A stretch of 64,000 bases of DNA, taken from NCBI GenBank assembly GCA_017538795.1, contig JAFYIE010000011.1, positions 1 to 64,000 of the forward strand. Direction: 5' to 3'. The notes below the pieces were generated by a model. That model worked only from the letters and a program-made list of their open reading frames with translations, was not told the DNA's origin and ran no database searches. Positions within the stretch are counted from its first letter, which is position 1. Each line of letters begins with the position of its first letter. Made by a program: the position numbers and the translations under genes. Shown in pieces: positions 51,612-60,187 of this stretch. This DNA is from Bacteroidales bacterium. GTDB taxonomy: Bacteria > Bacteroidota > Bacteroidia > Bacteroidales > F082.

Positions 51612-52877
51612 CTATTTTTTGATAATTTTTTTCGTGACAACGCTACCATTATTTGTTACAAATCGCATCATGTAAATTCCTGATGGTAAATCTGTTACGA
51701 CGATTTTGTCGATATCGAATGTGACATCCGTGACACGTTTTCCGACAAGGTCGTAAATATCACACGATGCGACATCACCAACCACATACACATTGTCGAC
51801 AACGGGGTTAGGATAAACAACAACCATATCGGGGTTCTCGGCAATCTCCGAAACATCCATAAATGTCTCATCGAAAACCGGGTAGCCGTCGTTAACATTT
51901 TCGGTATCCATCGCCCAGATGGTGATTCCGTTGTTAAGCATGTTGACAAATTCCTGTGAACGCATGAAATCTGCCGTCTCAGGCACACCATATTCATTTG
52001 TCGATGCGATGCAACCATCGAGATAGTAGCAATTGTCGATACTTCCGCCCGACGGCTTGATTCCGACGATAGCTCCCACATGAGTGGCATTTGAGCTATA
52101 AAGAACATCACCTATATTATAGCAGTTCTTTATTCTCATTGATCTTCCAGCGATACCGCCAATATAATCTTCAGCCTCAATATTGCCCTTGTTATAACAG
52201 TTTTCAACAGTTCCATTCCAGGCAACGATGCCTCCGGCACCATTTTTTCCCTTGATATTGCCTAAATTAGCGCAAAATCTGACAGTAGCATTGCCCCAAG
52301 ATACAATACCGGCAGCGGTCTGAGCTGTTGATTCGACATTCACATTTGAGACACAATATTCGAAAACACCGTAACTGCTACCCGCAAAACCACCAGCTTT
52401 TCTTCCACTTGTAACAGAACCTTCCAAATAAAGATTCTTGACTACTGCATTGGCACCAAGTTCTGTGAAAAATCCGGCATACGACGACACCCACATGTCG
52501 CTATTGTTATTGATAGGATTGTCAGCATCGATATAAATGCCGGTGATACTGTGGAATCCACCGTCAAAAACACCTTCAAAGTATTTATGGGAATATACAG
52601 ATGGTCCAGCTCCTATCGGAATCCATTGGTTGTCAGCGCTTCCGTTAAGTTCAATATCAGTAGTCAGCAGGAAATACTTGCCCGATGTCCAACGTGAGTA
52701 ATCCCAATTGATGAGATACACCAGCCATGCTAATTGCTGAGCGTTTTCGATGAGATAAGGGTCGCTTTCGGTACCCGAACCACTGCTGATGGCTTCACGA
52801 CTGCCATCCCAGACACTCTGGGCTGTTAAGTTCATCCCAAGGATGAGAAATAACAATATATATGATAGTTTTTTCAT
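51612..52877 (-). CDS. Secreted GLUG-type repeat protein with T9SS domain
   Basis: The protein has 421 residues. The signal peptide (about 1-19, ending LTAQ) is followed directly by SVWDGSREAI and 'GSGTESDPYLIENAQQLAWLV', almost the same opening as the protein at 25802. Glycine-rich GLUG-like beta-helix repeats (about 130-290, with AGGFAGS, AAGIVSW, AGGIVAW, IGGIAGR) follow. The C-terminus is a type A sorting domain (VYPNPVVDNVYV, 'LPSGIYMMRFV', ending KKIIKK). It is a shorter paralogue of 25802 and the last gene after the histidine kinase/response regulator pair. Confidence 0.86.
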   Translation of the reverse strand: MKKLSYILLFLILGMNLTAQSVWDGSREAISSGSGTESDPYLIENAQQLAWLVYLINWDYSRWTSGKYFLLTTDIELNGSADNQWIPIGAGPSVYSHKYFEGVFDGGFHSITGIYIDADNPINNNSDMWVSSYAGFFTELGANAVVKNLYLEGSVTSGRKAGGFAGSSYGVFEYCVSNVNVESTAQTAAGIVSWGNATVRFCANLGNIKGKNGAGGIVAWNGTVENCYNKGNIEAEDYIGGIAGRSMRIKNCYNIGDVLYSSNATHVGAIVGIKPSGGSIDNCYYLDGCIASTNEYGVPETADFMRSQEFVNMLNNGITIWAMDTENVNDGYPVFDETFMDVSEIAENPDMVVVYPNPVVDNVYVVGDVASCDIYDLVGKRVTDVTFDIDKIVVTDLPSGIYMMRFVTNNGSVVTKKIIKK

Positions 52878-52889
52878 AGCTGTAGGTTT

Positions 52890-54422
52890 TTATTTGTTAT
52901 ACAAATTATTCAAAAAATACTCTTTGATATATGTTGCCCATTCATCCATTCCAACGGTACTGAAAGTTACTGGTAACCAACATGTTATGTATGCTCTATC
53001 AATCACATGAACCGAGCCGCTGACTAATGTGAACGGTCCCGATGATGCCAGTCCGCGACGGTCGCCAACAGGATTAGGCATACCATTATCGCCAGTAAGT
53101 TCACACCAATAGAAATTGTTCTGGGTATAGCCACCACCGGGAACAATTTGGTCAGTACCCCAATTATATGGGTCTGAATCGTATGGGAACATGAACTTGC
53201 AAGCTGGACCGACAACTCCCGGATGGCCAGCAACACCATCACCTCCATACATCATCGGAGAACCGTCTTTCCATTTGCCTTGCATGAAATTATAATAATT
53301 ATGTGCTGTTACAGGGTCACCATTGACTATACTACTATAATTCTCATGATAAACGAAACCTGTCATGCCAAGTCGTTCATTATCAACGATTCCATCGCCA
53401 AAACCGAGTCCGTTGATGCTTTCGTCGACAATCTGATTACCACCACCATCATATTTTGGATTATCCAAACCGTCGGGGTTCATTGTCGGACCGCCGAGAA
53501 TCATAATAATCTGTGAAGGAGGGTTCGGACCGTAAGATTCAGGTTCGCCAGAACCGTCGATAGGACTTCCGTTATAAGCGTAATAATAGCCGTTTTGAAC
53601 GTTACAGCCGTTGTAGTCGTCACGAGCATAACCAATATCGTAGTCGGTCCAATAGCCGACATATGTGTCATGATAATCATTTGCTGAGCGGTTGAATATC
53701 CACTGACGCATGAAGAGGGTATTGTTCAAAACCTCATCGTCAGGGGCATTGAAGCCATAGAGCATGCAATGAACTTCGATACCGAGAGGTGCACCGCCAG
53801 TCTCACCATGATGAACATAACCATTGTTATAAAAATCGTAGTTGTCGTTATAGATGCAGAACAGAGCCATATCGCCAAGGATATCAGGATAATCGCCGTT
53901 ATGCGGATTATAGATTCCGTCGCCGTCGACATCCACGAATGGAGCAAGGTTTGAGGCATATCCGTCATCGACGTTACCGTGAGCCGGCCAAGTGAGTATA
54001 TCCTCAGGGATTTCGCCGCCAGGATTTGCGATAAGCGCTTCTATCTCAGCACGCGACACCTTCCACACATGGTGATAATTCATCACGTTGAAGATATCTG
54101 TTGAAGCGTCGGTGACACGCAGCGGACCCGACCAGAAGTCTTCACCCACCTGGTTGAATCGCACCGCTGCCAGATGGAGGCTGTCGTCGGCATCGAGACC
54201 GCCAATCCACAGGGTGTTTTGGAAGATTGTAGATTTAATGTCGTTTGAAGGCACGTAGTAGCCTTGTTCTGTGTTCTCACCTCCTCTCATTCTGAAGAAG
54301 TTTCCGGTTCCGTACAATGTGGTCTTCACATTGTTGATGTCAATTTCAGCCCCCGGATGCCATTGGGCTGTCATTTCAAACGCTGCCATGAGCGCCGCAA
54401 TGAGAAGTAGAAATTTTTTCAT
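52890..54422 (-). CDS. Large exported protein with Ca-binding-like loop and no T9SS tail
   Basis: The protein has 510 residues. The start at 54422 gives a good signal peptide (about 1-20, ending EMTAQ); a longer in-frame start at 54479 runs into the upstream gap and is rejected. The body is rich in Gly, Asn, Tyr and Asp. DVDGDGIYNPHNGDYPDILGD near 175-195 resembles an EF-hand/dockerin-type calcium loop. It ends 'EYFLNNLYNK' with no sorting domain, unlike similar-sized proteins of this type that I recall. It lies 12 bases upstream of the T9SS GLUG gene and 53 bases after the response regulator gene. Confidence 0.7.
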   Translation of the reverse strand: MKKFLLLIAALMAAFEMTAQWHPGAEIDINNVKTTLYGTGNFFRMRGGENTEQGYYVPSNDIKSTIFQNTLWIGGLDADDSLHLAAVRFNQVGEDFWSGPLRVTDASTDIFNVMNYHHVWKVSRAEIEALIANPGGEIPEDILTWPAHGNVDDGYASNLAPFVDVDGDGIYNPHNGDYPDILGDMALFCIYNDNYDFYNNGYVHHGETGGAPLGIEVHCMLYGFNAPDDEVLNNTLFMRQWIFNRSANDYHDTYVGYWTDYDIGYARDDYNGCNVQNGYYYAYNGSPIDGSGEPESYGPNPPSQIIMILGGPTMNPDGLDNPKYDGGGNQIVDESINGLGFGDGIVDNERLGMTGFVYHENYSSIVNGDPVTAHNYYNFMQGKWKDGSPMMYGGDGVAGHPGVVGPACKFMFPYDSDPYNWGTDQIVPGGGYTQNNFYWCELTGDNGMPNPVGDRRGLASSGPFTLVSGSVHVIDRAYITCWLPVTFSTVGMDEWATYIKEYFLNNLYNK

Positions 54423-54441
54423 AGCGTTTATTTTTATGTAG

Positions 54442-54461
54442 GGAGAGGGCATGCCCTCTCC
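54442..54461. repeat. Perfect 20-bp palindrome between regulator and cargo genes
   Basis: GGAGAGGGCATGCCCTCTCC is self-complementary. It lies in the 53-bp gap between the response regulator stop and the start of the secreted gene. It could be a weak terminator (no T-run), a processing hairpin, or a binding site for the response regulator. Confidence 0.55.
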
Positions 54462-54475
54462 GTACGGGTTATCAA

Positions 54476-55327
54476 TCATTTCTTATAAACATCATCTTCT
54501 GTTAGTATTCCTAAAAATATCGCTCTTGCAACTAAAGCTGAGGCCTTGTTATCACCATTATTGATGCGTTCTGAAAGGGTGCGCTGCAGGTTTTGTATCG
54601 ATTTTATTTGCGAGTCGTCGGCTTTGCCATAAATACGGTTTGCCACCTGAATTGCGGTTTCACCGCGCGCAAGTCCTATTAAAAGCTCACGTTCGCGCAT
54701 AGAAATATCATAATGCACGCATTGTTTCAAGCTGTAGAAATTCTGTTGCACGTAGTCGGATGCCGACTCCACAAGCGTTTGCAGCACTGGATGGTTGAAG
54801 TAGTAGCGCTCACCTCGTTCCAGACACGCTATGGCACGGGTGAAATTCTCGATCTCAAAGCCTTCGGTGGCGTTTTTACTCACGAAAGCCTTAGCTCCGG
54901 CAACCAAAGAATCGACAATCACCTTGTTTATATCTTTGATTTTCTGGTCACGGTTGATTTCGTCTTCGGCGGGATAGTCGAAACGCGAGGTGATGATGAC
55001 GATTTTTATCTCACCGCCATCCTGATTGGTATATCCGCCTTCAAGAATGTCGCGAGTGAGAGTTATGCCTCCAGTTGGCTCTGCCTGACTTGGAAACTGC
55101 ATGTCGACCAAAGCGTAATCTGGTTTTTCGTTAGCCGGATTGTTAAGAAACTCAAAGAGTTCGCTTTTTGTTCCGAAAGTGCCGAGAAGACGTATCTCCT
55201 TGGTCGAAAAAGTGTCGTCTTTGGCAGCAACAGTTATCTCCTGCTTATTGTGAGAAAACTCGTAAGCTATTGATTTTCTTATCAATGACTCATCGTCAAT
55301 TACAATTATGTTTATATAGTCGCGCAT
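54476..55327 (-). CDS. Response regulator with atypical receiver and LuxR-like HTH
   Basis: The protein has 283 residues. Receiver features are all present: VIDDES acidic pair near 10, phospho-acceptor Asp in ALVDMQFPS near 93, IITSRF near 130 and the Lys in AFVSKNA near 168. The receiver is stretched by loops (about 185 residues against the usual 120). The C-terminal helical domain (about 205-283, SMRERELLIGLARGETAIQVA) is LuxR-like. Its start overlaps the kinase gene by 16 bases, so the two form one cognate pair. It probably controls the two secreted genes downstream. Confidence 0.85.
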   Translation of the reverse strand: MRDYINIIVIDDESLIRKSIAYEFSHNKQEITVAAKDDTFSTKEIRLLGTFGTKSELFEFLNNPANEKPDYALVDMQFPSQAEPTGGITLTRDILEGGYTNQDGGEIKIVIITSRFDYPAEDEINRDQKIKDINKVIVDSLVAGAKAFVSKNATEGFEIENFTRAIACLERGERYYFNHPVLQTLVESASDYVQQNFYSLKQCVHYDISMRERELLIGLARGETAIQVANRIYGKADDSQIKSIQNLQRTLSERINNGDNKASALVARAIFLGILTEDDVYKK

Positions 55328-57450
55328 AATATGAAATGTATTTTTGTTCCTTTGTTGACTTCACTCTCGACCCAGATCTTGCAGCCGCGGCGGGTCTCGT
55401 CGTCGTGTTTTTTTATGATGTAAGCGCAGAGCATCAAGCCGAAACCATGATGTCCTGTGCTGTTTGAATTTTCGTTTTCAATCAGTTTGTCCGAACGGAA
55501 AAGCTCGTCGAGACGCTCTTTAGAAATTCCGCAACCTGTGTCTTCAACAGTGATTTTCACAAATTTATTATCTTTCTCGTATTTTTTTGCGCTAACCTTG
55601 ACATAACCTTTTGTTGTATAACGTAATGCATTGTTAATCAAGTTTCTAAGCATTATTTCAACGAGATTTTTATCTCCCCATACCTCACACGGAGCATCTT
55701 TGAAAATGAGATTCACGTTGTTTGGATTGGTGATGCCTTTCGCCACCGAATCAAACGCGTCATTAAGCACAAAACTGGTCTTTTTGAACGGCAAACCGTT
55801 AGGCGTTGAGATATTTATCCATCTCATTGTGTTGTTAAGAGTGGCAACAAGTTTTTGTAAAGCGTCGTGTTTTATCTCATCAGGGATGTTGTCGCGCTGC
55901 AAAAACATGATGTAAGGTGACATATCGTGACGGAAAATCGACAGACAGGTCTCAACATTAGCGATACGCTCAAGATCGAGCTGTTTTTGTTTTTTTAGAA
56001 GTTTGTTATTTCGGCGCGCATATTTGAAAAAGACGAAAATTGTGGCAAACGCAATGAAAATCAAGATAATTGACAATAACATATATGTCATTTTCTTTTT
56101 ATTTTCATTATTCACCGAACGTAATTCAAGATAATTGAAGTCGAATTTTTCTTTTTCAAAAGCCTTGTTTGATTCATTCTGATACAACGAAAACCATTTC
56201 ATCAATTCGTCAGGGTCATTTGAAGCTCTGGTTTTGATAAGTCCGAGATAAACACGTTCAGCCATCTTTGAAGTGGTGTTCTTAAACTTATAAACAGGCG
56301 GCATGTCATCGTGTTCATTTTTATTTATCGAATCCATGAAATTTTTTGCGAACAAAAGATACGGACGAGCTTCAATAAACATCGAATCACGGATATAGAA
56401 ATCGGCAATCATTGATTTTGAGGCAATTATCTGATATGGATTTCTTATTTCATAGAAAAGACTGTCGGCATGACGAAGTAAATTCATCTTCAATTCATTA
56501 TCGTATATACCTATATTAATAGTGTAATTCACGCCAAATTTTTCGGAATTACAATTTATAATAAGCATGATATCATCCAGATCGTTTTTTATAGAACTAT
56601 AGTCTTTATTTCTGTTTATATCGTTGATTAGTCCCGCTAAAGTTTGAAGGTTATTCGCTAAATCATAGTTACTGACTCTTTGATTTTCATCCATTAACAA
56701 TATACTTTTCTTAAGATAATCGACAGATTTTTTTATGTAAAAAACTTTTTTTCCTTCTTCATTTTGGTAAAAATCGGAAATATGGGCGAGTTTCTGGCAT
56801 GATTCAGTTAAGGTGTAATAAAGAGTATAAGCCTGGGTTTCGTCAACCATAAGCTTTTGATTTACATTATCTTGCTCTATTTCGTTGAGAGTTTTAACAA
56901 GCTCGTTATACTGATATTTTCCGTCACGATAAAAGCAATTTAAGAACAATTTTGTGACATAATATTGACTTTTAGCCCATAAATACAATGTATCGTTAGG
57001 TTTGTAACTATATTTATCAATTTTTAAAAGTTCATCGGCCTTCCACGAAACACGCAGACGCATCATCATTTTGGCATTTATGATCTTAGCGATAAGATGT
57101 TCTGTATTTTTGTTAGGATACGACTCATCTATCTTATAAAGACTGTTTATATTTTCATTTGCTTTTTCAAAATCAGAAAGTAAAAAGTTTTCGTAAGCCA
57201 TTGAGTTTAAGGCTCTTGAAACATTATCATAATAAAAATCAGGATTATTTTTGATAAGATTCACTGAATCGAGGTAAAGAAGTTTTAAAGCTGAGTCAGC
57301 ATAGTGCAACGACATCTTTGAATCATAAAGACGCTCATTAAAAGCTTTATTGTTAAGGTGTTTTATATTTTTCTGATAATCGGATAAAATATCCTCACGA
57401 GCGCAGGATAAAAATATCAATGCCGACAAAAAGAGTAAAACTTTCTTCAT
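55312..57450 (-). CDS. TPR-type lipoprotein sensor histidine kinase
   Basis: The protein has 712 residues. A lipoprotein-like signal (LIFLSCARED, Cys near 16) leads into a long helical TPR-like sensor (about 25-430), then a membrane helix (about 455-475), a short coiled coil, and a kinase core. The phospho-acceptor His is in FRHDMSPYI near 505. Also visible are the N box NLINNALRYT, G1 EDTGCGIS and G2 GHHGFGLMLCAY. The layout joins the exported TPR sensor of the one-component regulators in this window to a kinase instead of an HTH. A TAAATTTG element lies at 57469-57476. Confidence 0.88.
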   Translation of the reverse strand: MKKVLLFLSALIFLSCAREDILSDYQKNIKHLNNKAFNERLYDSKMSLHYADSALKLLYLDSVNLIKNNPDFYYDNVSRALNSMAYENFLLSDFEKANENINSLYKIDESYPNKNTEHLIAKIINAKMMMRLRVSWKADELLKIDKYSYKPNDTLYLWAKSQYYVTKLFLNCFYRDGKYQYNELVKTLNEIEQDNVNQKLMVDETQAYTLYYTLTESCQKLAHISDFYQNEEGKKVFYIKKSVDYLKKSILLMDENQRVSNYDLANNLQTLAGLINDINRNKDYSSIKNDLDDIMLIINCNSEKFGVNYTINIGIYDNELKMNLLRHADSLFYEIRNPYQIIASKSMIADFYIRDSMFIEARPYLLFAKNFMDSINKNEHDDMPPVYKFKNTTSKMAERVYLGLIKTRASNDPDELMKWFSLYQNESNKAFEKEKFDFNYLELRSVNNENKKKMTYMLLSIILIFIAFATIFVFFKYARRNNKLLKKQKQLDLERIANVETCLSIFRHDMSPYIMFLQRDNIPDEIKHDALQKLVATLNNTMRWINISTPNGLPFKKTSFVLNDAFDSVAKGITNPNNVNLIFKDAPCEVWGDKNLVEIMLRNLINNALRYTTKGYVKVSAKKYEKDNKFVKITVEDTGCGISKERLDELFRSDKLIENENSNSTGHHGFGLMLCAYIIKKHDDETRRGCKIWVESEVNKGTKIHFILCATI

Positions 57451-57468
57451 ATTATCAATTTTTCACTG

Positions 57469-57476
57469 CAAATTTA
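57469..57476 (-). promoter_or_regulatory. -7 element TAAATTTG for the kinase operon
   Basis: Minus-strand TAAATTTG lies 18 bp upstream of the kinase ATG. Confidence 0.5.
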
Positions 57477-57519
57477 CGAGTATCAACAAGTTTTGTCAAT
57501 TCCCAAAACCCTAAAACCA

Positions 57520-58719
57520 TTAGTATTTTAGGAATATTTTTTTAGAAGACGATTTTCCACTTTTCATGAAAAATCGAATGATGTAAAATCCTGATTGTAA
57601 ATCATTTACACGGATTTCTTCCATATTTTTCCATACCGATTTTTCACTGCGGACAAGTCTTCCGAAAATATCAAAAACCTCAAAATATTCAATTTCTTCA
57701 TCTAAATCATCGATTTCATCGACCGATTCTGAGATCAGTCCAGCGGCATGTGCCACGCAAGCCAAATTAAGCTTTGTAAAAACAACACACTGTTCAAAAT
57801 TATTGACGCTTAAACCAATTATGTCGTTGACAGTGTGAATATAAGGCGAAAGATGATACACTTCTTCACTTGGTGAAATAGCCTGATATCCATTACGGTT
57901 AAACGACGAATAATCAGTGTCACCATGTGGAAGCCATGCATGACGAATATAAACGTCTGGAAGATAAGTATGACTTACTTGTTGGACAAATGTTCCGAGT
58001 AAACTGTCGCAAGCTGTGTATAGAAGATCAATTTGGATATCAAATCCCGGATGGACATAACCGGTCATGTCGAGATTGAAATAAGCGACAATATCAACAC
58101 TATCAGCATGACATTCTTTGGCATATTCTTTACTTCCGCAAAGACCTAATTCCTCGGCATTCCAATTTGCGTAAATTATTGTGCGCTCAAACTCGTAATT
58201 GCTTAATATTCTTGCAGTTGTCAATATTCCAGCGACACCGGTAGCATTATCGTCTGCACCAGGAGAAACCAAAGTATCCGGATCGAACATACCAATAGGA
58301 TCGTGTACATAAGAATCGTAATGAGCACCGCAAATTACAATTTCTTCAGGTCTTGTCTTTCCAACTTGAATGGCAAGAACATTTGGCGCGGAAACAATAA
58401 GTGCAGGAGCTGCTCCATGATATGAAATTGACTCAAATTCATGCTGTTGGACACTGTCAACATTCATATTTTCATATTGTGAGACAAGCCAGTCTTTTAC
58501 TGCATAAATATGAATGGCATCAGCACGACGGTTTATATATGAAGATAAATGCTCAACATCACTAATTATTTGATTTTCATCAACTTGTTGAAGCATTTCC
58601 AACACTTTAGGATTCTGTGAATTGATTTGTGGAAACGTATGTTGATAAAGATGCGGAATCTGTGCAAGACACAAATTACAAGCAATTATTGTAAAAAACG
58701 TAAAAAATATTTTTTTCAT
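57520..58719 (-). CDS. Secreted M28 family metallopeptidase with T9SS domain
   Basis: The protein has 399 residues. The start at 58719 opens a signal peptide (about 1-20, ending CLAQ); a longer in-frame start at 58836 would run through both promoters and is rejected. M28 zinc ligands are visible: CGAHYDSY, PGADDNATG, NAEELGL, NLDMTGY and PHGDTDYSSF, so the two-zinc aminopeptidase site is complete. The tail (FDIFGRLV, EKSVWKNMEEIRVNDL, 'SGFYIIRFF', ending KIFLKY) is a T9SS sorting domain. It is a paralogue of the gene at 61661. Confidence 0.92.
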   Translation of the reverse strand: MKKIFFTFFTIIACNLCLAQIPHLYQHTFPQINSQNPKVLEMLQQVDENQIISDVEHLSSYINRRADAIHIYAVKDWLVSQYENMNVDSVQQHEFESISYHGAAPALIVSAPNVLAIQVGKTRPEEIVICGAHYDSYVHDPIGMFDPDTLVSPGADDNATGVAGILTTARILSNYEFERTIIYANWNAEELGLCGSKEYAKECHADSVDIVAYFNLDMTGYVHPGFDIQIDLLYTACDSLLGTFVQQVSHTYLPDVYIRHAWLPHGDTDYSSFNRNGYQAISPSEEVYHLSPYIHTVNDIIGLSVNNFEQCVVFTKLNLACVAHAAGLISESVDEIDDLDEEIEYFEVFDIFGRLVRSEKSVWKNMEEIRVNDLQSGFYIIRFFMKSGKSSSKKIFLKY

Positions 58720-58733
58720 GGCATTATTTTTTG

Positions 58734-58741
58734 CAAAGATA
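58734..58741 (-). promoter_or_regulatory. -7 element TATCTTTG for the M28 peptidase
   Basis: An exact match on the minus strand, 15 bp upstream of the ATG at 58719. It is divergent from the mntP promoter with only eight bases between the elements. Confidence 0.6.
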
Positions 58742-58749
58742 ATATTTTT

Positions 58750-58757
58750 TACTTTTG
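58750..58757 (+). promoter_or_regulatory. -7 element TACTTTTG for mntP
   Basis: TACTTTTG fits TAnnTTTG and lies 36 bp before the ATG at 58794. It excludes the in-frame TTG at 58755, which lies inside it. Confidence 0.55.
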
Positions 58758-58793
58758 CGCCGAAATGACGAGTGGAAAAATAGCATTTATAAA

Positions 58794-59375
58794 ATGGATT
58801 TTTTAACCATATTGAGCTTGGCAATAGCACTTTCAATGGATGCTTTTTCGGTTTCCATCTGTAAAGGCTTGACTACAAAAAAATTTTCATTAAAAACCGC
58901 TTTGTTATGCGGAATTTGGTTTGGAGGCTTTCAGGCTTTGATGCCTGTCATCGGATATTTTTTGGGAGTTCAGTTTGAAAGTTTCATCACAAGCATCGAT
59001 CACTGGATTGCGTTCGGATTGCTGTTTTTGATTGGCGCAAACATGATTCGAGAAGCTTTTAGCGAAGAAAACGACAAAAATTCATCAAATAATGATGTAA
59101 AAACGATGTTTTTGCTTGCAGTTGCCACAAGTATCGACGCTTTGGCTGTTGGAGTGACATTTGCTTTTCTTCAAGTCGGCATCTGGGGCGCTATATTAAT
59201 AATAGGAGTTACGACATTTATTTTCAGTTTTGTCGGAGTCGCCATTGGAAACTTTTTCGGATCGAAATATTCGAAGCCCGCAAGCATCGTTGGAGGAGTT
59301 ATTTTGATTTTGATCGGAACAAAAATTTTGCTTGAACATCTAAATGTCCTTTATTTATTTTTTGTATATAATTAA
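58794..59375 (+). CDS. mntP: Manganese efflux pump MntP
   Basis: This 193-residue protein with six membrane helices exports manganese. The family motifs are the intramembrane Asp in [14 protein letters not shown] near 12-25 and its mirror in [16 protein letters not shown] near 113-128, the two halves of an inverted repeat. The start at 58794 matches the family N-terminus. No yybP-ykoY-type riboswitch is visible: the leader is too short for one. Single gene. Confidence 0.93.
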   Translation: MDFLTILSLAIALSMDAFSVSICKGLTTKKFSLKTALLCGIWFGGFQALMPVIGYFLGVQFESFITSIDHWIAFGLLFLIGANMIREAFSEENDKNSSNNDVKTMFLLAVATSIDALAVGVTFAFLQVGIWGAILIIGVTTFIFSFVGVAIGNFFGSKYSKPASIVGGVILILIGTKILLEHLNVLYLFFVYN

Positions 59376-59739
59376 TAAAATAGAATTAATAAAAAATTAG
59401 ACAATTAAGTCTATGTTGATAACTCTTTAAGTGCTTAAAAATCATTTTGGTAAGCTGTTGAAAAATGTTGATTTTACTGTCAAAACACGCCAAATAACTT
59501 TTTAAAACTTTTCATTTTTTTGAGTTTTTAACACAATAAAAATTTTATCATTTTTTATCAAAATTTTATTAACACTTTTTACATAAATTTTGTTGATAAA
59601 TTAATTAAAGTTGATTTTCAAACAGATATAAAAAAGTTAAAAATTTTTCATTTTTATAAGTTGTTCAAAATTAAGAAAAAAGGTGTTCAGGGTTAAAATA
59701 TTTTTTTTAATTTTGTAAAAATTTTTCAACATTTGTGAT
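59376..59739. other. 364-bp very A/T-rich gap with TGTTGATAA motifs
   Basis: There is no gene on either strand. TGTTGATAA, one base off the DnaA box TGTGGATAA, occurs at 59414-59422 and 59591-59599. More TGTTGA/TTCAACA-type fragments occur near 59456, 59467 and 59727. Long A and T runs fill the rest. The rpiB promoter (TAATTTTG) is at 59708-59715. It could be an origin-like region or only a long A/T-rich leader. Confidence 0.4.
59708..59715 (+). promoter_or_regulatory. -7 element TAATTTTG for rpiB-lutB
   Basis: TAATTTTG lies 24 bp before the rpiB ATG at 59740. Confidence 0.5.
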
Positions 59740-60174
59740 ATGAATCAAATTATTCCTATAGCATCAGACCACGGTGGATTTGCCATGAAACAGTATATCA
59801 TTGATAGACTGAAAGATAGCGGTTATGAAGTGAAAGATTACGGTTGTTATTCGGCGGAAAGTGTCGATTATCCGGATATGATACATCCTTTGGCACAAGA
59901 CATTCAAGACGGAAAATATCCGCTAGGAATTATTTTATGCGGAAGTGGAAACGGAGCTCAGATGACAGCCAACCATCATCCACATGTGCGTGCCGCTCTT
60001 TGCTGGAATGTTGAATTAGGAAAATTGGCTCGCCAGCATAACGACGCAAATATTTTGGCTTTGCCTGGAAGATTTATCAGCAATGAATTGGCTTGGGATA
60101 TTGTGAAGGTGTATTTGACAACTGATTTCGAGGGAGGAAGACACGCTAAAAGAATAGCAAAAATTGATTTATGA
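59740..60174 (+). CDS. rpiB: Ribose-5-phosphate isomerase B
   Basis: The enzyme interconverts ribose-5-phosphate and ribulose-5-phosphate in the pentose phosphate pathway. It has 144 residues. IASDHGGFAMK near 6-16, 'VDYPDMIHPLAQDI' and the active-site Cys in GIILCGSGNGAQMTANHHP near 65-83 are all typical of RpiB/LacAB. Length is normal. The lutB-like gene follows after 13 bases. Confidence 0.95.
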   Translation: MNQIIPIASDHGGFAMKQYIIDRLKDSGYEVKDYGCYSAESVDYPDMIHPLAQDIQDGKYPLGIILCGSGNGAQMTANHHPHVRAALCWNVELGKLARQHNDANILALPGRFISNELAWDIVKVYLTTDFEGGRHAKRIAKIDL

Positions 60175-60187
60175 CAATTAAATTGGT

